From the NCBI RefSeq assembly GCF_900107535.1, contig NZ_FNRA01000005.1:1-64000 (forward strand): a stretch of DNA of 64,000 nt. The letters are read 5' to 3'. Shown here one piece after another: positions 53,455 through 61,826 of the stretch. The stretch's first letter is position 1. Each line of letters begins with the position of its first letter. This DNA comes from Pedobacter hartonius. GTDB taxonomy: Bacteria; Bacteroidota; Bacteroidia; Sphingobacteriales; Sphingobacteriaceae. Position numbers and translations under genes: made by a program. The notes under the pieces are model-generated. The model was not told the DNA's origin and did not search any database. It was given only the letters and a program-made list of their open reading frames with translations.

Positions 53455-53511
53455 AAAGATTTTCCGGGGAATCTTCTAAACAAGTGTCAAAGGCATCCTC
53501 TCAAGCCATGT

Positions 53512-53538
53512 CCCTTTTTTTAGCGAAACAAGATAATC
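53512..53538 (-). repeat. Decayed flank of a second hairpin element
   Basis: On the minus strand, starting at the stop codon of the binding-protein gene, the sequence GATTATCTTGTTTCGCT then A7 and GGG closely follows GGTTATCCTGGCTTCGCTG, A6, GGGG of copy A after recA. No matching right arm follows. It looks like the remnant of an element whose hairpin was lost or replaced by copy C. Confidence 0.5.
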
Positions 53539-55169
53539 TACTTCTTCTTTACGTGTTTCAGGATCATCCAGCTCAGCGGATTGATAGAATACCCACTGAT
53601 ATTATTCTGCAGCATTGTCACCGACTGATCGTACAGGATCGGTACTACGGAGGCATTTTCGATGACCATGTTGTCCATGCGCCGGTTCAGCACATAACGC
53701 TTTTTTGCGTCGGTCTCATAATAGCTTTCTACAAATAACTGATCAAAGTCCTTATTGAAATATCCGGTGTAATTCGGCCCGAAGGGAACTTTGTTCTTCG
53801 AATAAAATACAGAAAGATAGTTCTCTGCATCAGGGTAATCTGCTATCCATGAACCTCTGAAAAAGTTAACCTCATTTTTTGCCATTAGTTCGCGCAGGCT
53901 GGCACTTGGCCTCACATCTACTTTCACTTTCATCCCCAGGGCATTGAGCTCACCCTGGATAAATTCGATCAGGTCTTTGTAAGAGGTAGAGGTGGTCAGT
54001 GTCACTTCGGGCATTTCCCTTCCATTCGGATAACCGGCTTCCGCAAGTAGTCGCGCTGCTTTTACCGGGTCGTAATGATAACCCTTTACCAGCGTGCTGT
54101 CAAACCCGGGCATACCGCTGGGTACAAATCCTGAGGTGGCCGGAATACCAATGCCGTTTCTCAGGTATTTAACCAGCTTTGCTTTATCGATGCCATAGTT
54201 AATTGCCTGCCTTACTTTTTTGAACCTCAGCGGAGATTCCCTCACCATCGATTTGGAGGTGTCTACCAGTATGCCAACGTACTCTGTACTCAGATAGGGT
54301 GCCTTGATCAGCTGGAACTTGCCTTTATACTTGCTGGTCATGTTGCCGCTTTTGGTTAGAATATCGTCCCTGTAGCTGCCGTCAACGCTGTTGAAGTAAT
54401 CCAGGTCCTGTTTAATGAAATTCATAAAGGCACTTTGTTTGTCGCTGATGAAAGTAACTTTTACGGCATCCAGGTAAGGCAGTCTGACGTTGCCTTCTTT
54501 TTCCCAGTAGTGCTCATTCTTCAGCAGTACCAGGATCTCATCTTCTTTCCAGTATTTAAACCGGAAGGGGCCGGTGCCTACCGGATGGCTTCTGAAATCC
54601 TTTCCGTAATGTTCTACTACTTCCCGCGGAACCACCATACAGTACTGTGTGCAGAGCAGGTTAAGGAAAGCAGGGAAGGGCTTGGTCAGATTGATTTTGA
54701 AAGTGGTGTCATTCAGTGCCACGAAATTGTGAATGTCTTTTACTTTATCACTGAATATCCAGCCTCCTGAAGAGCCTACCTTGGGATCGATCAGTCTGTT
54801 AAAGCTGTATACAAAGTCGGACGCTACTACTTTCCGCCCTTTTCCGTTTTTAAAAAGCGGATCATCCTGAAAGGAGATATCATTGCGGAGGTGAAAGGTA
54901 TAACTCAGGCCGTCAGGAGAAACTTCCCATGACTTCGCTATAGCGGGGACGGTATTCAGTGCACTATCTATCTGTACCAACCCGTTGAAGATCTGGTTGA
55001 TCATCCATATCGCGTACTGGTTGCGGGCAAAGGCGGGGTCCATTGAGGTCAGGTTCTGATCAAGGTTGAGGTTAAACACCTTTTTGCCGTTGTCCTCTGC
55101 TGATGGGCTGCAGCTGCATAGCGCAATTACACACAAAGCGTAAAAAATATTTTTTATAATTCGGGGCAT
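53538..55169 (-). CDS. Peptide/oligosaccharide ABC transporter substrate-binding lipoprotein (SBP_bac_5)
   Basis: About 543 residues from the ATG at 55169, which places a lipoprotein signal (CVIALCSC) right after a basic start. The family 5 binding-protein signature YTFHLRNDISFQD lies near residue 90 and the fold continues to the end (ISGYSINPLSWMILKHV). These proteins usually bind peptides, but no permease or ATPase genes are adjacent. An internal start 27 bases upstream is possible but has no signal. Confidence 0.88.
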   Translation of the reverse strand: MPRIIKNIFYALCVIALCSCSPSAEDNGKKVFNLNLDQNLTSMDPAFARNQYAIWMINQIFNGLVQIDSALNTVPAIAKSWEVSPDGLSYTFHLRNDISFQDDPLFKNGKGRKVVASDFVYSFNRLIDPKVGSSGGWIFSDKVKDIHNFVALNDTTFKINLTKPFPAFLNLLCTQYCMVVPREVVEHYGKDFRSHPVGTGPFRFKYWKEDEILVLLKNEHYWEKEGNVRLPYLDAVKVTFISDKQSAFMNFIKQDLDYFNSVDGSYRDDILTKSGNMTSKYKGKFQLIKAPYLSTEYVGILVDTSKSMVRESPLRFKKVRQAINYGIDKAKLVKYLRNGIGIPATSGFVPSGMPGFDSTLVKGYHYDPVKAARLLAEAGYPNGREMPEVTLTTSTSYKDLIEFIQGELNALGMKVKVDVRPSASLRELMAKNEVNFFRGSWIADYPDAENYLSVFYSKNKVPFGPNYTGYFNKDFDQLFVESYYETDAKKRYVLNRRMDNMVIENASVVPILYDQSVTMLQNNISGYSINPLSWMILKHVKKK

Positions 55170-55183
55170 CAGTTCAGGAATAC

Positions 55184-55191
55184 TATTTTTG
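55184..55191 (+). promoter_or_regulatory. Candidate -7 box for the 55214 gene
   Basis: TATTTTTG matches TAnnTTTG, ending 22 bases before the ATG of the downstream gene. The start region of the binding-protein gene on the other strand overlaps it. Confidence 0.35.
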
Positions 55192-55213
55192 CACAAAGTA
55201 ATAAATTAATCCT

Positions 55214-55669
55214 ATGTCTTTTTTAAATGCAGTTATAAATAATGTTGAAGATGAAACGCTGCGTGAGATCCTGCAGGAGCGCGTAGATATCATTCTGCAT
55301 AAGATTAAATTTATGGACAAAGTGCCGGTATGCTGTCTGGATAATGAGAATATAAATAATCCGGTTTTAAATATGCTGATAGAGGCGGCAGGCGGCGAGA
55401 TTCAAACTGATCCTATGCAGGCGAAGGTGTTGATCTACCATGAAACACAGCTCAGTATCATGGACCTGATGGGTGCTGTACCTGCCTTGCTGGAGGATGA
55501 ATGGCCAGCGGTAGAATACAACAGGGTTTACCTGATGGAGGATGCTTCTGCTTTTCTGAGCGATCCCGAATCTTTTGTGTCTTCGATGGAAGACATGGCA
55601 GAAATACTGTATCCCGGTTACTTTGTATTTGGAAATGAAGGAAAGACCTGGACGGGATTTGGTGTTTAA
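55214..55669 (+). CDS. Conserved-looking protein, possibly a reduced periplasmic-binding-like domain
   Basis: 151 residues, acidic, no signal peptide or membrane segment. Parts such as VPVCCLDNENINNPVLNMLIEAAGG recall the metal-chelate binding protein fold (BtuF/FecB type), but the similarity is faint and most of that fold is absent. It is divergent from the binding-protein gene and overlaps the stop of the FMN reductase gene by four bases. Function not known. Confidence 0.6.
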   Translation: MSFLNAVINNVEDETLREILQERVDIILHKIKFMDKVPVCCLDNENINNPVLNMLIEAAGGEIQTDPMQAKVLIYHETQLSIMDLMGAVPALLEDEWPAVEYNRVYLMEDASAFLSDPESFVSSMEDMAEILYPGYFVFGNEGKTWTGFGV

Positions 55670-56187
55670 AAGGCTATAAATTTATCCAGCTGTTCCCCGG
55701 TAAATTTCAGGGTATCCTCTTTAAAGAAAGCGTTGTGTTCGTCGAGCTCTGTTTTAATTGCGGGAATGTGTAAACGCAGGGGCAATACGTTCATATGGAG
55801 ATACCCGCAAACCCCAACAAAATGATCTATACCCCTGATATTGCCATACTTACCTCCGGATATCCCTACCAGGCAGGCTTTCTTATCATAAAAACTTCCG
55901 GGAAAATCACAGGCGTCAATAAAAGCTTTCAAAACACCCGGAAAACTACCGTTGTACTCAGGAATGATAAAAATGAATTTTGCTGAACGTTCCATCATGC
56001 CGAGGATTTTCGCAAAGGCTTCCGATCTTTTTCCAAACATATCGGTTTGAATAAAATTTTCCGGAAGGTCCATCAGATTCAATAGGTTAGCCTCCTGTCC
56101 TTTTTCAGCAAGTGCATCCTGATAATATTTTGCGACTTTGAGCGTATTGCTTCCAGGTCGGTTTGTTCCGGAAATGATGGTAACCAT
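55666..56187 (-). CDS. NADPH-dependent FMN reductase
   Basis: 173 residues in the flavodoxin-like fold. The FMN phosphate loop is SGTNRPGSNT at residues 6-15 and the family motif PEYNGSFPGVLKAFID lies near residues 97-112. It reduces a flavin or quinone-like substrate with NAD(P)H in the cytosol. Substrate not predictable. Confidence 0.9.
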   Translation of the reverse strand: MVTIISGTNRPGSNTLKVAKYYQDALAEKGQEANLLNLMDLPENFIQTDMFGKRSEAFAKILGMMERSAKFIFIIPEYNGSFPGVLKAFIDACDFPGSFYDKKACLVGISGGKYGNIRGIDHFVGVCGYLHMNVLPLRLHIPAIKTELDEHNAFFKEDTLKFTGEQLDKFIAF

Positions 56188-56206
56188 GTGATATTGTTAA
56201 TAAGAT

Positions 56207-56231
56207 GTTTAAAACACTTATGTGTTTAACA
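56207..56231. promoter_or_regulatory. Imperfect inverted repeat upstream of parA
   Basis: AAACAC (56212-56217) and GTGTTT (56222-56227) form an AT-flanked inverted repeat about 140 bases before parA. It does not match the parS consensus. It may be a regulatory site; evidence is weak. Confidence 0.3.
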
Positions 56232-56368
56232 CTAATATTGTCATTTAGTTTGTATCTTAGCTAATTGTTAAAAAGCGCCTAAATATAGGAAAAAATAGCG
56301 TTTTTGTACATAAGGAAATCTAATTCACAAGTTCTCAGGGAAATAATTGGTAATTATCAAAAAAATAA

Positions 56369-57175
56369 ATGAGTAAAATTATTGCATTGGCAAATCAGAA
56401 AGGTGGTGTAGGTAAAACAACTTCATCTATAAATTTAGCCGCCAGCCTGGCCGTATTAGAATACAGAACCCTGTTAGTAGATGCAGATCCTCAGGCCAAT
56501 TCTACCTCAGGAATTGGATTTGATCCAAGGAGTATCAAGAATAGTATTTATGAATGTATCATCAACGATGTTGAGCCTTCAGAAGCAATCCAGAAGACGG
56601 AAACCCCTAACCTGGACCTTTTGCCCGCCCATATCGACCTCGTAGGTGCCGAAATTGAGATGATCAACCTGACAAACAGGGAATATAAAATGAAAGCTGT
56701 TCTGGAGAAGATCAAAGACCAGTATGATTTTATCATTATTGACTGTTCCCCGTCACTGGGCCTGATCACCATCAATGCGCTGACAGCGGCAGACTCTGTG
56801 ATTATTCCGGTACAGTGTGAATACTTTGCATTGGAAGGTTTAGGCAAACTGCTGAACACCATAAAGATTGTACAGAACAGGTTAAATCCTGAGCTGGAGA
56901 TCGAAGGGATTTTACTTACGATGTACGATGTACGTTTACGTTTATCTAACCAGGTTGTAGAAGAAGTAAGAACGCATTTTCAGGACCTTGTATTTGATAC
57001 GATTATACAGCGGAATACACGTTTGAGCGAAGCACCCAGTTATGGCGTGTCTGTGATCATGCATGATGCCAATTGTAAGGGTGCAATTAATTATCTGAAT
57101 CTTGCCCGGGAGATCGTCCGTAAAAACGGATTGGTTAAAGAAACCCAGGGTGTGACTTCAGCAACTACTATTTAA
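56369..57175 (+). CDS. parA: Chromosome partitioning ATPase ParA (Soj)
   Basis: 268 residues with the deviant Walker A KGGVGKTT at residues 11-18, the Walker B-type DCSPSLG near 125, and the usual DADPQANST at about residues 39-47. Works with ParB and parS to separate chromosome origins. Followed 10 bases later by parB. No perfect parS palindrome was seen in the window. Confidence 0.96.
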   Translation: MSKIIALANQKGGVGKTTSSINLAASLAVLEYRTLLVDADPQANSTSGIGFDPRSIKNSIYECIINDVEPSEAIQKTETPNLDLLPAHIDLVGAEIEMINLTNREYKMKAVLEKIKDQYDFIIIDCSPSLGLITINALTAADSVIIPVQCEYFALEGLGKLLNTIKIVQNRLNPELEIEGILLTMYDVRLRLSNQVVEEVRTHFQDLVFDTIIQRNTRLSEAPSYGVSVIMHDANCKGAINYLNLAREIVRKNGLVKETQGVTSATTI

Positions 57176-57185
57176 ATATAATTTA

Positions 57186-58103
57186 ATGACATCTTTTCAG
57201 CGAAAAACAGGTTTAGGCAGGGGGTTAAGTGCGCTTTTGGATGACTCTGATTCGGTACATCCGCCTAAAAATGCGATGAACCCGGTCAGTGAAACTGAAC
57301 AGAGGGCTCAGCCAAATCATATAGGCACGATAAAGATCAGTGATATTGCCACCAATCCCTATCAGCCAAGAACGGAATTTGACCAGGTAGCCTTAAATGA
57401 GCTGGCTGACTCCATCCGGATTCAGGGTTTAATCCAGCCAATTACCGTACGCGGTGCCGATGGAGGAAAATACCAGCTGATTTCAGGTGAGCGGCGGTTA
57501 AGAGCGTCTAAATTAGCAGGGCTGACCGAAATTCCGGCTTATGTCCGCCAGGCAAATGACCAGCAGATGCTGGAAATGGCACTGATTGAAAATATTCAGC
57601 GTGAAAATCTGAACGCAATAGAAGTAGCTTTAAGTTTTCAGCGAATGCTGGAAGAATGCAACCTCAAGCAGGAACAACTCAGCGAACGCGTAGGGAAAAA
57701 CCGTTCTACGGTGACCAACTACCTGCGCCTGCTCAAATTACCTCCTGCAATACAGATCTCCATCAGGGACCAGAAAATATCTATGGGCCATGCGCGTGCG
57801 CTGATCAATGTGGAAGAACCTGCAAAACAGCTGTTCATCCACCAGGAGATCATTGACAAAGGCCTTTCCGTACGTAAGGTGGAAGAGCTGGTGAGAAGCA
57901 TCAACAGCCTTCAGATCAAACCAAAGGCAACCAAACAGCCGGTGGGTGTTTCCTTCGAGTACCAGAAGCTGCAAAGGGACCTGGCCTCAAGGTTTGCCAC
58001 CAAGGTGAAACTAAAGGTGGGAGAAAATGGCAAAGGTGCTATTGAGATCCCTTTTGTTTCTGACGATGACCTCAGCAGAATATTAGAATTATTAGACTGG
58101 TAA
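57186..58103 (+). CDS. parB: ParB/Spo0J chromosome partitioning protein
   Basis: 305 residues. The CTP-binding box region reads GERRLRASKLAGLTEIP near residues 105-121, followed by the helix-turn-helix (QEQLSERVGKNRSTVTNYLRLL near residues 160-180). The last two bases of its stop overlap the next ATG (TAATG). Binds parS and loads ParA-dependent segregation. Confidence 0.96.
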   Translation: MTSFQRKTGLGRGLSALLDDSDSVHPPKNAMNPVSETEQRAQPNHIGTIKISDIATNPYQPRTEFDQVALNELADSIRIQGLIQPITVRGADGGKYQLISGERRLRASKLAGLTEIPAYVRQANDQQMLEMALIENIQRENLNAIEVALSFQRMLEECNLKQEQLSERVGKNRSTVTNYLRLLKLPPAIQISIRDQKISMGHARALINVEEPAKQLFIHQEIIDKGLSVRKVEELVRSINSLQIKPKATKQPVGVSFEYQKLQRDLASRFATKVKLKVGENGKGAIEIPFVSDDDLSRILELLDW

Positions 58104-58723
58104 TGTCAAAAATCTTATTATTATCGGTTCTGTTGTGCTGCACCGCAATTGTAGTTAGGGGGCAGGACCACTTTACTGTAAAAGGCGACAGTCTTGCACG
58201 TACTCCTGAAAGATCTGATACCGCAAAGTATGTGAACCTGGGTAAGATCGCAGCCAGAAAGGCAGCGATCCGCTCTGCCATGATCCCGGGATGGGGACAG
58301 TTCGGCAATGGACTGACCATTTACCGCGGGGTTAAAATAGCGGCCATTTATACCGGTGGAACATTATTGGCTTTATCCTATATACAAAACAACCGGGACT
58401 ATCACACCTTCCTGAAGGAAATTCAATACAGGAAAGCCAACAATGACCAGTCTCCCCCGGGCAGCCCGCTGGCAAGGTACACACAAACTTCAGGACTGAT
58501 TACGGCCAAAGATATCTACCGGAGAAACAGGGAGGTGGTTATGTTTTCATTTGTAGCTTTGTATGCGGTAAACATCATCGAAGCTTATGTAGACGCCCGC
58601 CTGAAGTATTTTGATGTTGGCGACAATCTAACGATGAAACTTTCTCCTACAATCATCAGTTCAGATATGAGATACGGGTATAACGCCTCTGCTCCGGGAT
58701 TAAAGATTGCCTTCAGGCTATAA
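58103..58723 (+). CDS. DUF5683 membrane protein
   Basis: 206 residues, N-terminal signal or membrane segment (LLLSVLLCCTAIVVRG) and one or two further hydrophobic stretches (around residues 75-95 and 145-165). It includes SAMIPGWGQFGNG, typical of DUF5683 proteins. The gene sits between parB and dapB in the usual order for this phylum; function unknown. Confidence 0.82.
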   Translation: MSKILLLSVLLCCTAIVVRGQDHFTVKGDSLARTPERSDTAKYVNLGKIAARKAAIRSAMIPGWGQFGNGLTIYRGVKIAAIYTGGTLLALSYIQNNRDYHTFLKEIQYRKANNDQSPPGSPLARYTQTSGLITAKDIYRRNREVVMFSFVALYAVNIIEAYVDARLKYFDVGDNLTMKLSPTIISSDMRYGYNASAPGLKIAFRL

Positions 58724-58771
58724 ACACAGTATGTAACTAACCACAACATCCATATTTAAAATAAAAAAGAA

Positions 58772-59512
58772 ATGAATATAGCTTTAATCGGTTACGGTAA
58801 AATGGGTCAGATTATTGAGCGTTTTGCGCTAGAGAGAGGACATGAGGTGGTCCTGAAGATCAGCGCAGGCAACCTGGATGAACTTACCGTTTCAAACTTA
58901 AGAAAAGCAGACGTAGCTATAGACTTTAGTACTCCTGATACTGCCATTAAAAATATTTATACCTGCTTTGATGCCAATATCCCATTGGTGGTTGGTACTA
59001 CGGGCTGGTACGGGCAGCTGCAGGAAATAAAAAACGAATGCCTGAGCCGTAACACTTCATTGTTATACGGGTCGAACTTTAGTATAGGGGTAAACCTGTT
59101 TTTCCATATCAATGAAGTGCTCGCGAAAATCATGAATGATTACCCGGCTTATGATGTTCAGGTGGAAGAAATACACCATACGCAAAAGCTCGACGCACCA
59201 AGTGGTACGGCAATGACGATTGCCGAAGCGATTATCGATAACCTTGACCGCAAAACGGAATGGGTGAACGAACTGGAAGGCCAAACTGAAATTGAGGTGG
59301 TAAAGCAGGACCAGGTGCTGATCGCTTCACAAAGAATTGAGAATATCCCTGGGACGCATACCGTGCTGTATAGCTCTGAAGTGGACGAGATAGAGATCAA
59401 ACATACCGCCCACAGCCGTGCGGGTTTTGCACTGGGGGCAGTGGTTGCTGCAGAATGGTTAAAAAACAAACAGGGATTTTATAATATATCTGATATATTT
59501 AATTTTAAATAA
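58772..59512 (+). CDS. dapB: 4-hydroxy-tetrahydrodipicolinate reductase
   Basis: Lysine and meso-diaminopimelate synthesis. The 246-residue protein has the nucleotide-binding GYGKMG at residues 7-12 and the catalytic region HHTQKLDAPSGTA near residues 134-146. Full length for the compact Bacteroidota form. Eight bases before lepB. Confidence 0.96.
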   Translation: MNIALIGYGKMGQIIERFALERGHEVVLKISAGNLDELTVSNLRKADVAIDFSTPDTAIKNIYTCFDANIPLVVGTTGWYGQLQEIKNECLSRNTSLLYGSNFSIGVNLFFHINEVLAKIMNDYPAYDVQVEEIHHTQKLDAPSGTAMTIAEAIIDNLDRKTEWVNELEGQTEIEVVKQDQVLIASQRIENIPGTHTVLYSSEVDEIEIKHTAHSRAGFALGAVVAAEWLKNKQGFYNISDIFNFK

Positions 59513-59520
59513 CAAAAAAT

Positions 59521-60717
59521 ATGAATTGGAAGTTCTGGCAAAAGAGGAATGATACTGCGCCAAAAAAGAAAAAAACTAAAGGTAAAGAATGGTTCGATGC
59601 TATCATCTTCGCTGTAATTGCCGCAACTGTTATCCGCGTGTTTTTTATAGAAGCGTATACGATTCCGACAGGATCAATGGAAAAATCCCTGCTGATCGGT
59701 GATTTCCTGTTTGTAAGTAAGGTGAACTATGGTGCCAGGATCCCGATGACACCGGTAGCCTTTCCTTTTGCCCATCATACCATGCCGGTAACAGGTACAA
59801 AAGCATATTGGGACGGCGTACAATGGAAATACAGGAGATTACCCGGAATGCAGGACATCAAGAGAAATGATGTTGTGGTATTTAATTTTCCCGATGGTGA
59901 TACCGTAGCCCTGGAAGCTCAGGACCGTGATTATTATGAAATGGTACGGTCGGTAGGACGCGAAGCGATCCGGAGCCAGTATACGATCGTCAGCAGGCCT
60001 GTAGATAAAAGGGAGAACTATATCAAACGCTGTATCGGTATCAGCGGAGATATCATGAGCATGTCTAACGGGCTGGTATCAGTAAACGGTAAGGCGGAGC
60101 CGATGAAAAGAACCGGGCAGATTGATTATACGGTTAAGTTTAAAACCAGTGATGTCAATTTTCAGCTTTTTGAAGACATGGGTTTTATCATTGAAAGGGA
60201 CATCATGGCTATCTCACAGGATAGCTATAATTTCATCGGAACTCCTGATCAGATGGAGCAGGTGAGGAAACTGGATTTTGTGACTTCCGTTACTACGCGG
60301 ACTGCTGCACCAGATGCTGCGGAACCTAGTGTATTCCCTCAGGACCCAAACAGGAAATGGAATGCGGATAACTGGGGGCCAATTCAGATCCCGAAGAAAG
60401 GCTGGACGGTTAAACTGGATAGTAATTCAATGCCATTGTACAAACGTGCTATTGAAGTATATGAAGGGAATAAACTGGAAAAATCGGGTAGTGGCTGGCT
60501 GATCAATGGCCTGAAAACAGATAGTTATACGTTCAAGATGAACTACTTCTGGATGATGGGTGACAACAGGCATAATTCCCTGGATTCGCGTTACTGGGGC
60601 TTTGTTCCCGAAGACCACGTGGTTGGTAAGGCTTTGTTTATCTGGATGAGTTATGATACCAACGGATCTTTCTTTAATAAGATCAGATGGAGCAGGATAT
60701 TCAGAGGGATTCACTAG
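59521..60717 (+). CDS. lepB: Signal peptidase I
   Basis: Cleaves signal peptides from exported proteins. 398 residues, longer than the Escherichia enzyme, with an N-terminal membrane segment (about 26-45), catalytic Ser52 in the motif TGSMEKS, and catalytic Lys169 in YIKRCIGISGD. The C-terminal motif MGDNRHNSLDSRYWG is intact. Last gene of the parA-to-lepB cluster. Its 3' region leads into hairpin copy D. Confidence 0.95.
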   Translation: MNWKFWQKRNDTAPKKKKTKGKEWFDAIIFAVIAATVIRVFFIEAYTIPTGSMEKSLLIGDFLFVSKVNYGARIPMTPVAFPFAHHTMPVTGTKAYWDGVQWKYRRLPGMQDIKRNDVVVFNFPDGDTVALEAQDRDYYEMVRSVGREAIRSQYTIVSRPVDKRENYIKRCIGISGDIMSMSNGLVSVNGKAEPMKRTGQIDYTVKFKTSDVNFQLFEDMGFIIERDIMAISQDSYNFIGTPDQMEQVRKLDFVTSVTTRTAAPDAAEPSVFPQDPNRKWNADNWGPIQIPKKGWTVKLDSNSMPLYKRAIEVYEGNKLEKSGSGWLINGLKTDSYTFKMNYFWMMGDNRHNSLDSRYWGFVPEDHVVGKALFIWMSYDTNGSFFNKIRWSRIFRGIH

Positions 60718-60765
60718 TTAAAGAGGTGCTATTTCAGTAACCTTATAGATCATCTGGCTTCGCTG

Positions 60766-60845
60766 AAAAAAGAGGGGTACTGGATCGGTGCTGCCTGCTG
60801 CTGAAGCGCAGCAGAGAAGGCACCGATCCAGTACCCCTCTTTTTT
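60766..60845. repeat. Long hairpin, family copy D, between lepB and DUF6266 gene
   Basis: A perfect 26-bp stem (60766-60791 with 60820-60845) with A6 and T6 ends and a 28-nt interior (60792-60819). The interior is the exact reverse complement of that of copy A, though the stem arms are unrelated. The box CTGGCTTCGCTG (60754-60765) abuts the A run on the lepB side, the same box and same relative side as in copy A. Confidence 0.92.
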
Positions 60846-60905
60846 TGAGGGTATCCTGTAGCATGATGCATACCGGATTTCTTGCCTATCATCTGCTTTT
60901 GTTAA

Positions 60906-61562
60906 TTATTGCGGGCCGCCCCAGTTGACCTGTCCGGTATATAAGCTGTTTGAAATGCTCTTATGGTCTTCTGAGATAAACGAAATGTAGGTTTCCAGCG
61001 TAAGCTTCTGAACAATGTGGGGCAAAGTTAAATAGGCATATCCCTGGCTTCGCGAAGGACCACTTCTTAAAAATATAGCTTTTTTGATTTCCGGGATATA
61101 AGCCATCAACATTACCAGGTCACTTGGTCTGGTACCATGCTCCCGGTTAGCTGTAGTATCCCATGTGAACATCAGTCCTTCTTCAATGTTAATGACCTCG
61201 GCATGTTCTACAACAGGCATGTCTCCAGCAGAAAATAATATCTTACTAAAATCGATTTGCAGATCCGGGAATTTTCCTGTGACAGCCTTTCTGGTTAACG
61301 ATACAGCAAGATGGTAGGCACTTGTGCGCATAGCGTTTGCCTGTACAGCAAACCCCATTCTGATAAATTCCAGTACGGGTTTTAGAAAAACTGCTGTGAT
61401 GGAAGTTTTTAACCAGGTTTCCTTTAAAGCATTGCTGGGATTATCAAAATTATAGCTGCCCACAGTACGGAGCCTTTGCTGCCCGCGTTTATCTACATAA
61501 CCGATTACTTTACCTAATTTTCCGGAGAAGGGCCCCAATGGCCCATTTTTTTGTATTGCCAT
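60906..61562 (-). CDS. DUF6266 family protein
   Basis: 218 residues from the ATG at 61562 (MAIQKNGPLGPFSGKLG), which is the typical start of this family; the frame extends 26 codons upstream but those residues look like leader DNA. The protein is soluble, basic at the start, and has no signal peptide. DUF6266 proteins occur in many copies in Sphingobacteriaceae; function unknown. Confidence 0.75.
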   Translation of the reverse strand: MAIQKNGPLGPFSGKLGKVIGYVDKRGQQRLRTVGSYNFDNPSNALKETWLKTSITAVFLKPVLEFIRMGFAVQANAMRTSAYHLAVSLTRKAVTGKFPDLQIDFSKILFSAGDMPVVEHAEVINIEEGLMFTWDTTANREHGTRPSDLVMLMAYIPEIKKAIFLRSGPSRSQGYAYLTLPHIVQKLTLETYISFISEDHKSISNSLYTGQVNWGGPQ

Positions 61563-61746
61563 GATCTTGAGTTTAAAGTTTAAAATAAAATTAAGCAGTA
61601 AAAATCTATTACAGGCACAAAACCAGGCTGTTGTCGTCATTTGTCTGCAATTGCCGCTTCATATTACAGGCGTTCGATGAAAGCATATATCCGGCCTGTA
61701 TTTTACCTGATTCAAACTTAATGCAGGCCTATCCAGCTGATAGATC

Positions 61747-61780
61747 GGGGATAGGTTTAGGATAGGGATAAGATAGGGAT
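61747..61780. repeat. G-rich GATAGGG-type short repeats upstream of the DUF6266 gene
   Basis: Several near-copies of GGGATA and TAGGG(A) occur in about 35 bases (ATAGG, GGATAGGGATAAGATAGGG). The remaining 61563-61826 gap shows nothing else. Such arrays may form secondary structure or act as regulator sites, but no function can be given. Confidence 0.4.
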
Positions 61781-61826
61781 GTACCGGACATGCCCGGAAC
61801 AGAACCTGAATGCAATGTAGCATTAC

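Noticed and set aside
56188..57185. parS site near parAB
   Set aside because: The only palindrome-like site upstream of parA does not match the parS consensus GTTnCACGTGnAAC, and no close match was noticed elsewhere.
20000..60845. Reading the four hairpins as a dispersed CRISPR-like array or attachment sites
   Set aside because: They are separated by many kilobases, have no spacer structure, no direct repeats at the ends and no integrase gene nearby.
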